Source of the DNA: Amphritea sp. | GTDB taxonomy: Bacteria > Pseudomonadota > Gammaproteobacteria > Pseudomonadales > Balneatricaceae | DNA: 5,789 bases | Assembly: GCA_018067325.1 (NCBI GenBank) | Contig: JAGPUU010000360.1 | Span: 1 to 5,789, forward strand | Direction: 5' to 3' | In this document: positions 1 through 5,388 of the stretch, one piece after another | How the letters are laid out: each line of letters starts with the position of its first letter | Position numbering within the stretch: the first letter of the stretch is position 1 | Program-made: the position numbers and the translations under genes | The notes under the pieces: model-generated | Told to the model about the DNA's origin: nothing | The model's database searches: none | Seen by the model: the letters and a program-made list of their open reading frames with translations, nothing else

Positions 1-341
1 AGCGCCTGACCACAGTCCATCGATTCAACCATCGCGATCTCTTCTGCGCGCTTCTCCAGCTCGTCACCCAGACGGTGTAGGATCTTACGACGCTCGGCAC
101 CCGGTGTAGCAGCCCAACCCGCAGCGGCAGCAGCAGCAGCTTCACAGGCAGCATTTACATCTGCTTCTGATGCAGCAGCAACTTTACCCAGATAGCTTTG
201 GTCAACAGGTGACGTGTTATCAAAAGTTTCACCGCTACCCAGGGTCCACTCACCGTTGATGTAGTGGCCCAGAGTGTTCTCTTTAAAACGCGCCAGGTAG
301 CCTTCTGCTTTACCGATATTTTCTTGTAGTTGTGCACTCAT
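1..341 (-). CDS. hpaE: 5-carboxymethyl-2-hydroxymuconate semialdehyde dehydrogenase, N-terminal part (cut by left edge)
   Basis: NAD-dependent aldehyde dehydrogenase that oxidises 5-carboxymethyl-2-hydroxymuconate semialdehyde (CHMS), the ring-cleavage product of homoprotocatechuate, to the dicarboxylate CHM in the cytoplasm. Only the first 113 codons are present. They show the aldehyde dehydrogenase N-terminus: HYINGEW near residues 26-32, a TSPVDQSYLGKV segment near 43-54, then ERRKILHRLGDELEKRAEEIA and ESMDCGQA near 83-113. The RF-x(n)-GH-[FY]-I-x-G start and the D-x-GQA element resemble HpaE as I remember it, and the position behind hpaG2 supports this over a generic aldehyde dehydrogenase. 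The catalytic Cys and Glu lie off the window. The ATG at 341 is 11 bp after the hpaG2 stop, and a GAGG Shine-Dalgarno overlaps that TGA. Residues 68-74 are seven alanines encoded by a GCT/GCC-rich run, unusual but within a helical region of the family. Confidence 0.88.
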   Translation of the reverse strand, partial: MSAQLQENIGKAEGYLARFKENTLGHYINGEWTLGSGETFDNTSPVDQSYLGKVAAASEADVNAACEAAAAAAAGWAATPGAERRKILHRLGDELEKRAEEIAMVESMDCGQA

Positions 342-352
342 CAATCTTTACC

Positions 353-1126
353 TCAATACTTATCGCCGTAGAACTCTTGCTCAGAAACAATGTTCGTTAC
401 CAGAGCGCCTACTTTTTCAATTTCACAGACAACAGTGTCGCCTGGCTGCATGTCTTTCAGACCTTTAGGAGTACCAGTAGCAATCATATCGCCCGGCTTA
501 AGGGTCATAATTTTACTCAGATATTCCACCAGGAAAGGCAGATCAAAAATAATGTCAGCGGTAGTGCCTTCCTGAGTCAGCTCACCATTTACATGAGTTG
601 TCAGTTTCAGGTCGGAAATATCACCTACGTCATCTTTGTCGATCAACCATGGGCCGATAGGGCAAAGTGAATCTCGGCTCTTAACCCGTAGATTCGGACG
701 GTAGTAGTTTTCCAGATAGTCACGGATAGCAAAGTCATTACAAACGGTGTAACCAGAGATGTAATCCATCGCATCTTCACGGGAGATGTTCTTACCTTCT
801 TTACCAATGACAGCAACCAGCTCACACTCATAGTGTTGAAACTCGATGTTGTCCGGACGGTAAGCATTCTCTTTATGACCCGTCAGAGTGTTAGCACCCT
901 TCAGGAATACCAGAGGCTCTGTAGGTGGCGCAAAAGCCAGCTCAGCGGCATGGTCTGCATAGTTCAGACCCAAAGCAAAAATAGTGCCTGGCTCTGCAAT
1001 AGGAGAAAGCCAGGTAACATCAGCTTCATTAATAAGCTGGCCATCAGTTTTAGATTTCAGCTGACCATCTTCTTCAACTGTTACATCCAGTGTGGAGCCA
1101 TTAAAAAGTACGCGTGCGTGTTTCAT
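353..1126 (-). CDS. hpaG2: HpaG C-terminal-type subunit: OPET decarboxylase / HHDD isomerase
   Basis: Fumarylacetoacetate-hydrolase (FAH) fold enzyme of 257 residues. With HpaG1 it should decarboxylate 5-oxopent-3-ene-1,2,5-tricarboxylate (OPET) to 2-hydroxyhepta-2,4-diene-1,7-dioate and isomerise that to 2-oxohept-3-ene-1,7-dioate. It closely matches the C-terminal half of the fused enterobacterial HpaG: FALGLNYADHAAEL near 50-63, FLKGANTLTG near 74-83, NDFAIRDYLENYYRPN near 130-145 and ATGTPKGL near 216-223. The likely metal ligands are intact: E100 and E102 in HYECELVAVIGK, and D131. H59 and E62 fit the His/Glu catalytic pair known in FAHD1-type relatives. An N-terminal segment of about 45 residues precedes the FAH domain. 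The ATG follows the hpaG1 stop by 15 bp, with AGGAG at 1136-1140 nine bases upstream. The gene lies in the same frame as hpaG1. Assignment of the individual chemical steps to each subunit is not visible from sequence. Confidence 0.95.
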   Translation of the reverse strand: MKHARVLFNGSTLDVTVEEDGQLKSKTDGQLINEADVTWLSPIAEPGTIFALGLNYADHAAELAFAPPTEPLVFLKGANTLTGHKENAYRPDNIEFQHYECELVAVIGKEGKNISREDAMDYISGYTVCNDFAIRDYLENYYRPNLRVKSRDSLCPIGPWLIDKDDVGDISDLKLTTHVNGELTQEGTTADIIFDLPFLVEYLSKIMTLKPGDMIATGTPKGLKDMQPGDTVVCEIEKVGALVTNIVSEQEFYGDKY

Positions 1127-1141
1127 TCTCGTAAGCTCCTC

Positions 1142-1783
1142 TTAGTTACCAAGTACGTTGTTCAATTTAGTTACACCATCAATCACAGAGCTGACCTTGT
1201 CACCTTTAGCAACAGGCGCTCGCTGACCTGGGAAACCAACGGCGATCACATCGCCTGGCTGCAGAGTCATGATGTAAGAGATAGTGCTAATCAACTCAGC
1301 AACACCACGAACCAACTGAGAAACAGGTGTTTCGTTTACTACGGTACCGTTAACTGACGTAATAACCGTCAATGCCTGTGGATCTGCAATAGATACAACT
1401 TCAGCACCGATTGGTGCAGTGGTATCCAGACACTTGCCTTTGATATCAGGGCGATAGTAGTTCTGCTCAACCAGGGAGAAGTCATGAACCAGCGTATAAC
1501 CTTCAACATAGTCCAGCGCTTCAGCCTGACTTACACGGCAGCACTCTTTACCAAAAACAACAGCCAGAGATGCACCGACAACCATGCTATCAGCACCCTC
1601 AGCCCACTCAACAACAGCACCATCAGTGCTCCAGGTGTTATGCGGCTTAAAGTAGAGAACCGGCTGTGTTGGAGCGCCTTTATAAGGGGCTTCAGCGAAC
1701 TCAGCCTGCATCGCGTTGAACTGCTCAGAATCGTTCAGCGCAACACATACAAGCTTTCCATTAACGATTGGATTTTTAGTCAT
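1142..1783 (-). CDS. hpaG1: HpaG N-terminal-type subunit: OPET decarboxylase / HHDD isomerase partner
   Basis: A 213-residue FAH-fold protein matching the N-terminal half of the fused E. coli HpaG: LVCVALNDSEQF near 11-22, EAPYKGAPTQPVLYFKPHNT near 31-50, VVGASLAVVFGKE near 68-80, YVEGYTLVHDFSL near 92-104, NYYRPDIKGKCLDTTAPIG near 108-126 and MTLQPGDVIAVG near 172-183. The E-x-E metal pair of active FAH domains is replaced by G70-A-S72. D101 remains, and the usual TGTPKG is degenerate (AVGFPGQR near 181-188). The E. coli N-terminal half shows the same loss, so this looks like an ancient property of the subunit and not decay. It probably works only as a complex with HpaG2. The stop (TAA) is followed directly by the hpaG2 Shine-Dalgarno. 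The start at 1783 has only a modest TAGG seven bases upstream and sits after a 105-bp gap from hpaI. Confidence 0.93.
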   Translation of the reverse strand: MTKNPIVNGKLVCVALNDSEQFNAMQAEFAEAPYKGAPTQPVLYFKPHNTWSTDGAVVEWAEGADSMVVGASLAVVFGKECCRVSQAEALDYVEGYTLVHDFSLVEQNYYRPDIKGKCLDTTAPIGAEVVSIADPQALTVITSVNGTVVNETPVSQLVRGVAELISTISYIMTLQPGDVIAVGFPGQRAPVAKGDKVSSVIDGVTKLNNVLGN

Positions 1784-1848
1784 TTATAAACCTACTAACT
1801 CTTTCAAAGTTCTGTTTAAAGCACTCAGTTAAGAGCACTATTTAACCT

Positions 1849-1862
1849 GCGCTATACAGCGC
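1849..1862. repeat. Small hairpin in the hpaI-hpaG1 intergenic gap
   Basis: A perfect GCGCT / AGCGC stem with a four-base ATAC loop lies in the 105-bp gap (1784-1888) between hpaI and hpaG1, the only sizeable gap inside the operon. On the transcribed (minus) strand no T-run follows it, so it does not look like an intrinsic terminator. On the plus strand a T-run begins 13 bases after the stem, too distant for a terminator. It could be an RNA stability or processing element between the two gene groups, but this is inference and the stem is short. An AGCACT direct repeat nearby has no clear meaning, and I find no good internal promoter in the gap. Confidence 0.4.
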
Positions 1863-1888
1863 CCTCTAAAATTACTTTTTTGATTAAC

Positions 1889-2695
1889 TCAATAACCACT
1901 GGACTGAGAGGTCTCGGTTTTCTCTCCACCAGATTTGAAGCTTTCTGCCAGCTGTTTCGCACCATTGCTCAGCAACAGCGTATCAACCCCAACACCGACA
2001 AATTTGGCGCCTTTCTCAACATAGTGATGCGCTTTAGCCGGATTAATACAAAGCAGGCCTGCCGCTTTTCCAGCATTGTTGATGATGTTAAAGCCGTTCT
2101 CGATGGCAGCGACCACTTCGGGATGATCAGGATTACCGATATGCCCCATTGACGCAGAGAGATCAGAAGGCCCAATAAAGACGGCATCAACACCTTCAAC
2201 CGCCGCGATCTCTTCAAGATTCGCCATCGCAGTAACCGTCTCAGCCTGAACAATAAGACAGATCTCATCGTTCGCTTTTTGCAGGTAACCGGGAATACGA
2301 TTCCAGTTAGCTGCACGAGCCAGTGAACTGCCCAAACCACGGACACCCTGTGGCGGATATTTAACGGCCTTAACCAGCTCACGAGCCTGTTCAGCAGTAT
2401 CACACATAGGTACCAGTACCGTTTGAGCACCGATATCCAGAATACGTTTCAATAAAGCGGTACGGCCTTCTTCAGGGCGGACAATCGCAGGTACACCATA
2501 AGGTGCGATAGCCTGCAGATGGCGCATCGTTGTATCCAGTTCAAACGGAGCATGCTCACTGTCAATTAACAGCCAGTCGAAACCAGCCCCGGCAACAATC
2601 TCGGCACAACTTGAATCAGGCAGACCCAACCACAGCCCCCATAAAGGCTTGTCACCTTTAAGGCCCTGCTTGAATTTATTTACAGGAAGTTCCAT
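1889..2695 (-). CDS. hpaI: 4-hydroxy-2-oxoheptane-1,7-dioate aldolase (HHED aldolase)
   Basis: Class II, metal-dependent pyruvate aldolase of 268 residues (E. coli HpaI has about 262). It catalyses the last step of the pathway, cleaving 4-hydroxy-2-oxoheptanedioate to pyruvate and succinic semialdehyde. It shows the HpcH/HpaI TIM-barrel signatures: GLWLGLPDSSCAEIVAGAGFDW near 20-41, LLIDSEHAP near 42-50, LVPMCDTAEQAR near 94-105, GVRGLGSSLARAANWNRIP near 117-135 and VFIGPSDLSASMG near 172-184. The known catalytic and metal residues are conserved with an offset of three from E. coli: H48 (H45), R73 (R70), E152 (E149) and D178 (D175). The C-terminal tail from about 255 is polar and Ser/Gly/Thr-rich but still ends in GY as in E. 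coli. The ATG is 9 bp after the hpaH stop, with an AAGAGGG Shine-Dalgarno overlapping that stop, so the two genes are probably translationally coupled. Confidence 0.97.
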   Translation of the reverse strand: MELPVNKFKQGLKGDKPLWGLWLGLPDSSCAEIVAGAGFDWLLIDSEHAPFELDTTMRHLQAIAPYGVPAIVRPEEGRTALLKRILDIGAQTVLVPMCDTAEQARELVKAVKYPPQGVRGLGSSLARAANWNRIPGYLQKANDEICLIVQAETVTAMANLEEIAAVEGVDAVFIGPSDLSASMGHIGNPDHPEVVAAIENGFNIINNAGKAAGLLCINPAKAHHYVEKGAKFVGVGVDTLLLSNGAKQLAESFKSGGEKTETSQSSGY

Positions 2696-2704
2696 AACGC
2701 CCTC

Positions 2705-3508
2705 TTATACAAATTTCACTGAAATACCGCCCAGTGGGCCATAATCAGCATGAACAGTATCGCCCGCTTTTACTGGAACAGGACGGGTGAATGAACCTGA
2801 CAGAACAACCTGGCCTGGCTCCAGAGCTACACCGTGCTTCGCAAAACGTTTACATACCCAGCAAATGCCGTTAGCTGGATGTCCCAATACACCCGCTGCA
2901 ATACCCGTCTCTTCAATCTGACCGTTCAAATAAAGCAAAGCACCCGCCCAGCGCAGATCCATATCCATCGGTTTAATCGGACGACCACCCAGGATGATAC
3001 CGGCATTCGCCGCGTTATCAGAGATAGTGTCGTAGACCTTACGAGTATAGCCAGTTTCAGGGTCGGTACGGTGACAACGGGCTGCGATTAGCTCAAGGGA
3101 AGGAATAACGTAGTCAGTAGCATTCAATACATCGAAAATTGTGACGTTCTCGCCTTCAAGTCGATCTTTAAGTACGAAAGCAAGCTCAACTTCGATACGT
3201 GGATCTGGAAAGTCAGACGCTTTAATTTCGGCCCCATCAGCAAAGAACATATCATCCAGCAGCACACCGTAATCGGGCTGATCGATATTAACAGACATCT
3301 GCATCGCACGAGAGGTCAGACCAATCTTATAACCTTTAACCTTTGCACCTTTAGCGATCTTCTGATCAACCCAGGTTTTTTGGACAGCATAAGCATCGTC
3401 CATAGTCATATCAGGATGCTCGAGCGTCAATGCAGGAATTTGAGTACAGTCTTTCTCTGCTTGATATAATTTCTCTGCCGCTGTTTTTATCTGTTCTTTT
3501 GTTAACAT
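2705..3508 (-). CDS. hpaH: 2-oxo-hept-4-ene-1,7-dioate hydratase
   Basis: Metal-dependent hydratase of the FAH superfamily, 267 residues, the same length as E. coli HpaH. It adds water to the 2-oxo-heptenedioate made by HpaG, giving 4-hydroxy-2-oxoheptanedioate for HpaI. Visible family blocks are [12 protein letters not shown] near 59-70, [12 protein letters not shown] near 78-89, [11 protein letters not shown] near 103-113, [13 protein letters not shown] near 129-141, [19 protein letters not shown] near 160-178 and GSFTRPVPV near 238-246. The expected Mg/Mn ligands E106, E108 and E139 and the conserved K61 are all present. It is the first gene of the minus-strand run, so it lies next to the operon promoter. 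The ATG at 3508 has GGAAGG ending six bases upstream, a strong ribosome binding site that supports this start. Confidence 0.97.
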   Translation of the reverse strand: MLTKEQIKTAAEKLYQAEKDCTQIPALTLEHPDMTMDDAYAVQKTWVDQKIAKGAKVKGYKIGLTSRAMQMSVNIDQPDYGVLLDDMFFADGAEIKASDFPDPRIEVELAFVLKDRLEGENVTIFDVLNATDYVIPSLELIAARCHRTDPETGYTRKVYDTISDNAANAGIILGGRPIKPMDMDLRWAGALLYLNGQIEETGIAAGVLGHPANGICWVCKRFAKHGVALEPGQVVLSGSFTRPVPVKAGDTVHADYGPLGGISVKFV

Positions 3509-3532
3509 ATCTGACCTTCCATCCTAGCTAGC

Positions 3533-3544
3533 GCTGAGCTCAGC
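3533..3544. repeat. 12-bp perfect palindrome GCTGAGCTCAGC in the hpaH leader
   Basis: GCTGAGCTCAGC is its own reverse complement. It sits about 13 bases upstream of the hpaH Shine-Dalgarno (3515-3520), beside two smaller palindromes, CTAGCTAG (3524-3531) and AGCGCT (3530-3535). It could be an operator or part of a leader-RNA structure. Function is inferred from position only. Confidence 0.45.
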
Positions 3545-3561
3545 AACCAAAAGTTGTTGCT
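3542..3561. repeat. Inverted repeat AGCAAC-N8-GTTGCT, operator-like
   Basis: Six-base perfect arms with an eight-base spacer, 20 bp in total, in the region expected to be the 5' leader or early transcribed region of hpaH. The geometry suits a dimeric repressor or a short RNA hairpin. It overlaps the neighbouring GCTGAGCTCAGC palindrome by three bases. No specific regulator is recognised. Confidence 0.4.
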
Positions 3562-3581
3562 TAAAAATAGTATTCAAATGA

Positions 3582-3611
3582 TTTCTAGCCATTTACCTCT
3601 ACACAGGTAAA
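3582..3611 (-). promoter_or_regulatory. Candidate sigma-70 promoter for hpaH
   Basis: Read on the minus strand, TTTACC (3606-3611, four of six matches to TTGACA) is followed after 18 bases by TAGAAA (3582-3587, four of six matches to TATAAT). This would start transcription near 3575, leaving a leader of roughly 65 bases before the hpaH ATG. The match is only moderate, and other choices in this A+T-rich stretch are possible. Confidence 0.3.
3592..3611. repeat. Inverted repeat TTTACC-N8-GGTAAA, operator-like
   Basis: Six-base perfect arms around TCTACACA. The right arm is the candidate -35 of the hpaH promoter, and the rest lies in the spacer, so a protein bound here would be well placed to control hpaH. 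It has the same 6-8-6 layout as the repeat at 3542-3561, and the two centres are 50 bp apart, close to five helical turns, although the arm sequences differ. Confidence 0.42.
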
Positions 3612-3630
3612 AGCTAACATGTGCTGATAA

Positions 3631-3636
3631 TATAAT
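3631..3636 (+). promoter_or_regulatory. Candidate -10 (TATAAT) for the membrane protein gene
   Basis: A perfect TATAAT on the plus strand, 43 bases before the ATG at 3680. No convincing -35 lies 16-18 bases upstream (the bases there read about TAAAAG), so the promoter may depend on an activator or may be chance in A+T-rich DNA. Confidence 0.35.
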
Positions 3637-3647
3637 TAATATATTAA
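3636..3647. repeat. 12-bp perfect palindrome TTAATATATTAA next to the plus-strand -10
   Basis: TTAATATATTAA is its own reverse complement. It shares its first base with the candidate -10 TATAAT and covers the likely transcription start of the membrane protein gene. A dimeric repressor site is plausible. A+T-rich palindromes of this length also arise by chance, so confidence is limited. Confidence 0.4.
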
Positions 3648-3679
3648 CTAATTTCCAGTTTTTATTTACAGGCACAACA

Positions 3680-5008
3680 ATGAGAAGCGATAGTTTTACC
3701 TCAAACCTACATAACCATTGGCCTGGAGCCCGTATAGCCGGCATCATCGTTTTACTCATGTGCCTGCTTACTTTGTTGAATACTGTCCTACCTTTAGGAC
3801 TAACGGGGGTCGCAACGGCTCTGGCCTGGCTTTATATTCTTATAGAAACACCCCGGCTAAAGCCAAAACAACGTCAGCAGATTCTTATCCTTTTCTCTGC
3901 CGGAGTGGCTGCCGCAATACTGGCCTGGAGCCAGGACTCTGACATCAACCTGCAAAGGCTTTTTGGCGAACACCTGAAACTGGCGATGCTGTTAGCAGCG
4001 ATCAGTTTTATCGGTATGGCCAGTAATGTGGGCTGTGATGTTAGTAAGCCAGGCATTCGTAGCTTTATCACCACCCTACTGGGCATGCACGTCTTCTCAT
4101 CCGTCGCTAACTTCTCATCGGTGATTGTTGTAGGTGATCAAATAAAGAAGAAAGAGGGAATCGATCAGCTCTCTCAACTGGTGCTTAGCCGGGGTTTCGG
4201 CATGGCAGTCCTCTGGTCTCCTTTTCTTAGCATTCTACCCCTGGTTCTGGAGCAAGTTCCCGGAGTCGAATTATCTCAGGTCTACCCCTTCTCAATCGCT
4301 ATCGCAGTAACCGGCTTGCTTCTGAGCATCGTTGAGGCCCGCTTTCGGTCCGCTAATGAGCTGCAAAGCTACGCCGGATACCCCCTTAAAAGTAACACCC
4401 TGGCAATGCCATTCACATTGATCGGGATGATTCTATTGCTTAGCTGGCAACTACCCTCTCTACCAACGATATTTCTAGTTTCCCTGCTATCCATTGTGGT
4501 GCCTGTTTGCCTGCTGACCTTGCGTACAGGTATTCACAAAACCAGCCAGAAAGTAACTCAGCATATAACTGAAAAACTTTCTGAGAGTCGTGCAGAGATC
4601 ACACTATTTATGAGTGCTGGCGTACTGGCTGCCGGCGTAAAAGCCTGCATCGGTGTCGGTCTGATCAGCCTACCATTTACTGAAACGGGCGCGGGTGTAG
4701 CCTCGCTGGTACTGATGATGATTGTTGGGCTGGCGTATTTAGGCATCCATCAGCTGGCATTGGTCGCCATCTTTGCCGGTCTGCTGGCTGATATCACCAC
4801 GACGCCTAACCTAATGGCCATCAGTTATATTCTCGGCACTGCGCTGGCGATGTCCGGTAGCACCTTCAGCGGCCTGAACTTTATTATGAAGTCTCGTTTT
4901 AATGCGACAGACACTGAGATCGTCCGTAACCAACTTCCCTACAACCTGGTGATGATTGGTATAGGCTGCGGTGTAATCTACCTGATGGAAGCAATGGGCA
5001 TGAGCTGA
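3680..5008 (+). CDS. Polytopic inner-membrane protein, putative secondary transporter, family not recognised
   Basis: A 442-residue, strongly hydrophobic protein with roughly 12-14 possible membrane segments (for example near 18-37, 39-56, 67-83, 98-116, 171-191, 201-220, 242-260, 262-282, 306-331, 335-374, 378-402 and 420-437). A charged loop (about 284-305) separates two halves. Each half holds a similar block: LGMH at 134 followed about 36 residues later by SRGFGM, and LGIH at 354 followed about 35 residues later by LAMSGS. These Gly/Ser-rich elements between helices recall the re-entrant hairpins of ion-transporter-superfamily carriers. It is not an obvious MFS protein such as HpaX, and there is no signal peptide or ATP-binding motif. 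Divergent placement beside the hpa operon suggests uptake of 4-hydroxyphenylacetate or a related aromatic acid, which is inference. The start at 3680 has a weak ACAGG seven bases upstream. TGA stop; no clear terminator follows. Confidence 0.85.
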   Translation: MRSDSFTSNLHNHWPGARIAGIIVLLMCLLTLLNTVLPLGLTGVATALAWLYILIETPRLKPKQRQQILILFSAGVAAAILAWSQDSDINLQRLFGEHLKLAMLLAAISFIGMASNVGCDVSKPGIRSFITTLLGMHVFSSVANFSSVIVVGDQIKKKEGIDQLSQLVLSRGFGMAVLWSPFLSILPLVLEQVPGVELSQVYPFSIAIAVTGLLLSIVEARFRSANELQSYAGYPLKSNTLAMPFTLIGMILLLSWQLPSLPTIFLVSLLSIVVPVCLLTLRTGIHKTSQKVTQHITEKLSESRAEITLFMSAGVLAAGVKACIGVGLISLPFTETGAGVASLVLMMIVGLAYLGIHQLALVAIFAGLLADITTTPNLMAISYILGTALAMSGSTFSGLNFIMKSRFNATDTEIVRNQLPYNLVMIGIGCGVIYLMEAMGMS

Positions 5009-5065
5009 ATGGTATAAACGAATATGCTCGGGAAGACTTATTGAATAATATTTTTTGGTGAAAGA

Positions 5066-5097
5066 TGACCGCTTTCGACTGTGAATTCAATCGGTCA
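5066..5097. repeat. Inverted repeat TGACCG-N20-CGGTCA after the membrane protein gene
   Basis: Perfect six-base arms with a 20-base spacer, about 60 bp after the membrane protein stop. The long loop and lack of a following T-run argue against an intrinsic terminator. A smaller ACTAT-CTTT-ATAGT hairpin follows at 5107-5120. This may be part of a dispersed intergenic element, but one copy cannot show that. Confidence 0.3.
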
Positions 5098-5140
5098 GCG
5101 CAACACACTATCTTTATAGTAAAAGATTAGAGGGTTGGAT

Positions 5141-5194
5141 ATGACTTATCGCAAACGACGGTTTTATTCAGAAGAAGACAAATATTTAATATAG
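5141..5194 (+). pseudogene. Short coding-like fragment, possible transposase start remnant
   Basis: An ATG with AGAGGG eight bases upstream opens a 17-codon frame, MTYRKRRFYSEEDKYLI, ending in TAG. The basic start followed by a [FY]-S-x-E-x-K pattern recalls the N-terminus of IS3-type OrfA (HTH_Tnp_1) proteins, but the similarity is short and the frame stops at once. It could equally be chance or a small leader peptide. I see no rest of a transposase nearby. Confidence 0.2.
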
Positions 5195-5196
5195 TG

Positions 5197-5289
5197 TTAG
5201 TCAATGGGTAACTGGAATACCGTACCGAAATCCGTTTTGTCGATTAGCCTGCCATGTTCGAGCAATTCAGATGGATAATTTAATCGTAG
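5197..5289 (-). pseudogene. Coding-like fragment on the minus strand, possible gene end remnant
   Basis: An open stretch of 30 codons without a start codon ends at a TAA (5197-5199). It reads NYPSELLEHGRLIDKTDF and then GTVFQLPID before the stop. The composition looks like the C-terminus of a real protein, not random A+T-rich DNA. A TAA at 5290-5292 closes it upstream. I cannot name a family. Thirty open codons is not statistically rare, so this is a weak call. Confidence 0.2.
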
Positions 5290-5332
5290 TTACCTTAAGT
5301 AATTATGAAATCCCCAGTCAATTAATCGAGTA

Positions 5333-5361
5333 TTAACATGATGCTATTTTACTTCTAAAGT
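5333..5361 (+). promoter_or_regulatory. Candidate sigma-70 promoter for the methyltransferase gene
   Basis: TTAACA (5333-5338, five of six matches to TTGACA) is followed after 17 bases by TAAAGT (5356-5361, four of six matches to TATAAT). Transcription would begin about 20 bases before the methyltransferase ATG. A TTACTT-CTA-AAGTAA inverted repeat (5349-5363) covers the -10. Confidence 0.35.
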
Positions 5362-5363
5362 AA
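5349..5363. repeat. Inverted repeat TTACTT-CTA-AAGTAA over the candidate -10
   Basis: Perfect six-base arms with a three-base centre, covering the -10 of the candidate methyltransferase promoter. An AAGTAAT copy also occurs near 5298-5304. The position suits an operator, but short A+T-rich repeats are common by chance. Confidence 0.3.
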
Positions 5364-5388
5364 TATAAAATAATTTGCGGAGCGTAGT

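Larger units (their letters stand above)
3509..3679. promoter_or_regulatory. Divergent control region between hpaH and the membrane protein gene
   Basis: This 171-bp non-coding stretch separates two outward-facing genes and must hold the start signals for both unless they are read from further away. The part nearest the membrane protein gene (3601-3660) is about 75% A+T by hand count. It contains at least four short palindromes, listed separately. I see no regulator gene for the pathway in this window, so the controlling protein (HpaR- or HpaA-like in other bacteria) must be encoded elsewhere. Confidence 0.75.
5009..5388. other. 380-bp A+T-rich spacer without a convincing gene
   Basis: No long open frame with good coding signals runs through this stretch on either strand. 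The part from 5281 to 5380 is about 73% A+T by hand count. It contains an imperfectly placed T-run (about 5051-5056) without a stable stem before it, several small inverted repeats, two coding-like fragments and a candidate promoter, which are listed separately. It separates the catabolic locus from the methyltransferase and may be a junction between unrelated gene blocks. Confidence 0.6.

Noticed and set aside
1124..1144. hpaG1/hpaG2 split as a sequencing error or recent nonsense mutation
   Set aside because: The hpaG2 ATG has its own well-placed AGGAG, and separate HpaG1 and HpaG2 genes are known in other bacteria, so the split is probably real.
833..1357. 174-codon open frame on the plus strand
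   Set aside because: It lies opposite hpaG2 and hpaG1, crosses their junction, and its translation has no recognisable domain. It is a shadow of the real genes.
1969..2430. 153-codon open frame on the minus strand in another frame
   Set aside because: Entirely inside hpaI, rich in Arg and Leu, with no motif; the hpaI frame has all catalytic residues.
3509..3679. Small gene, riboswitch or CRISPR repeat in the divergent region
   Set aside because: No open frame with a ribosome binding site, no known aptamer-like conserved pattern, and no regularly spaced repeats were seen.
5041..5060. T-run after the membrane protein gene as an intrinsic terminator
   Set aside because: Only a weak A+T stem precedes the T-run; no stable G+C-rich hairpin is present.
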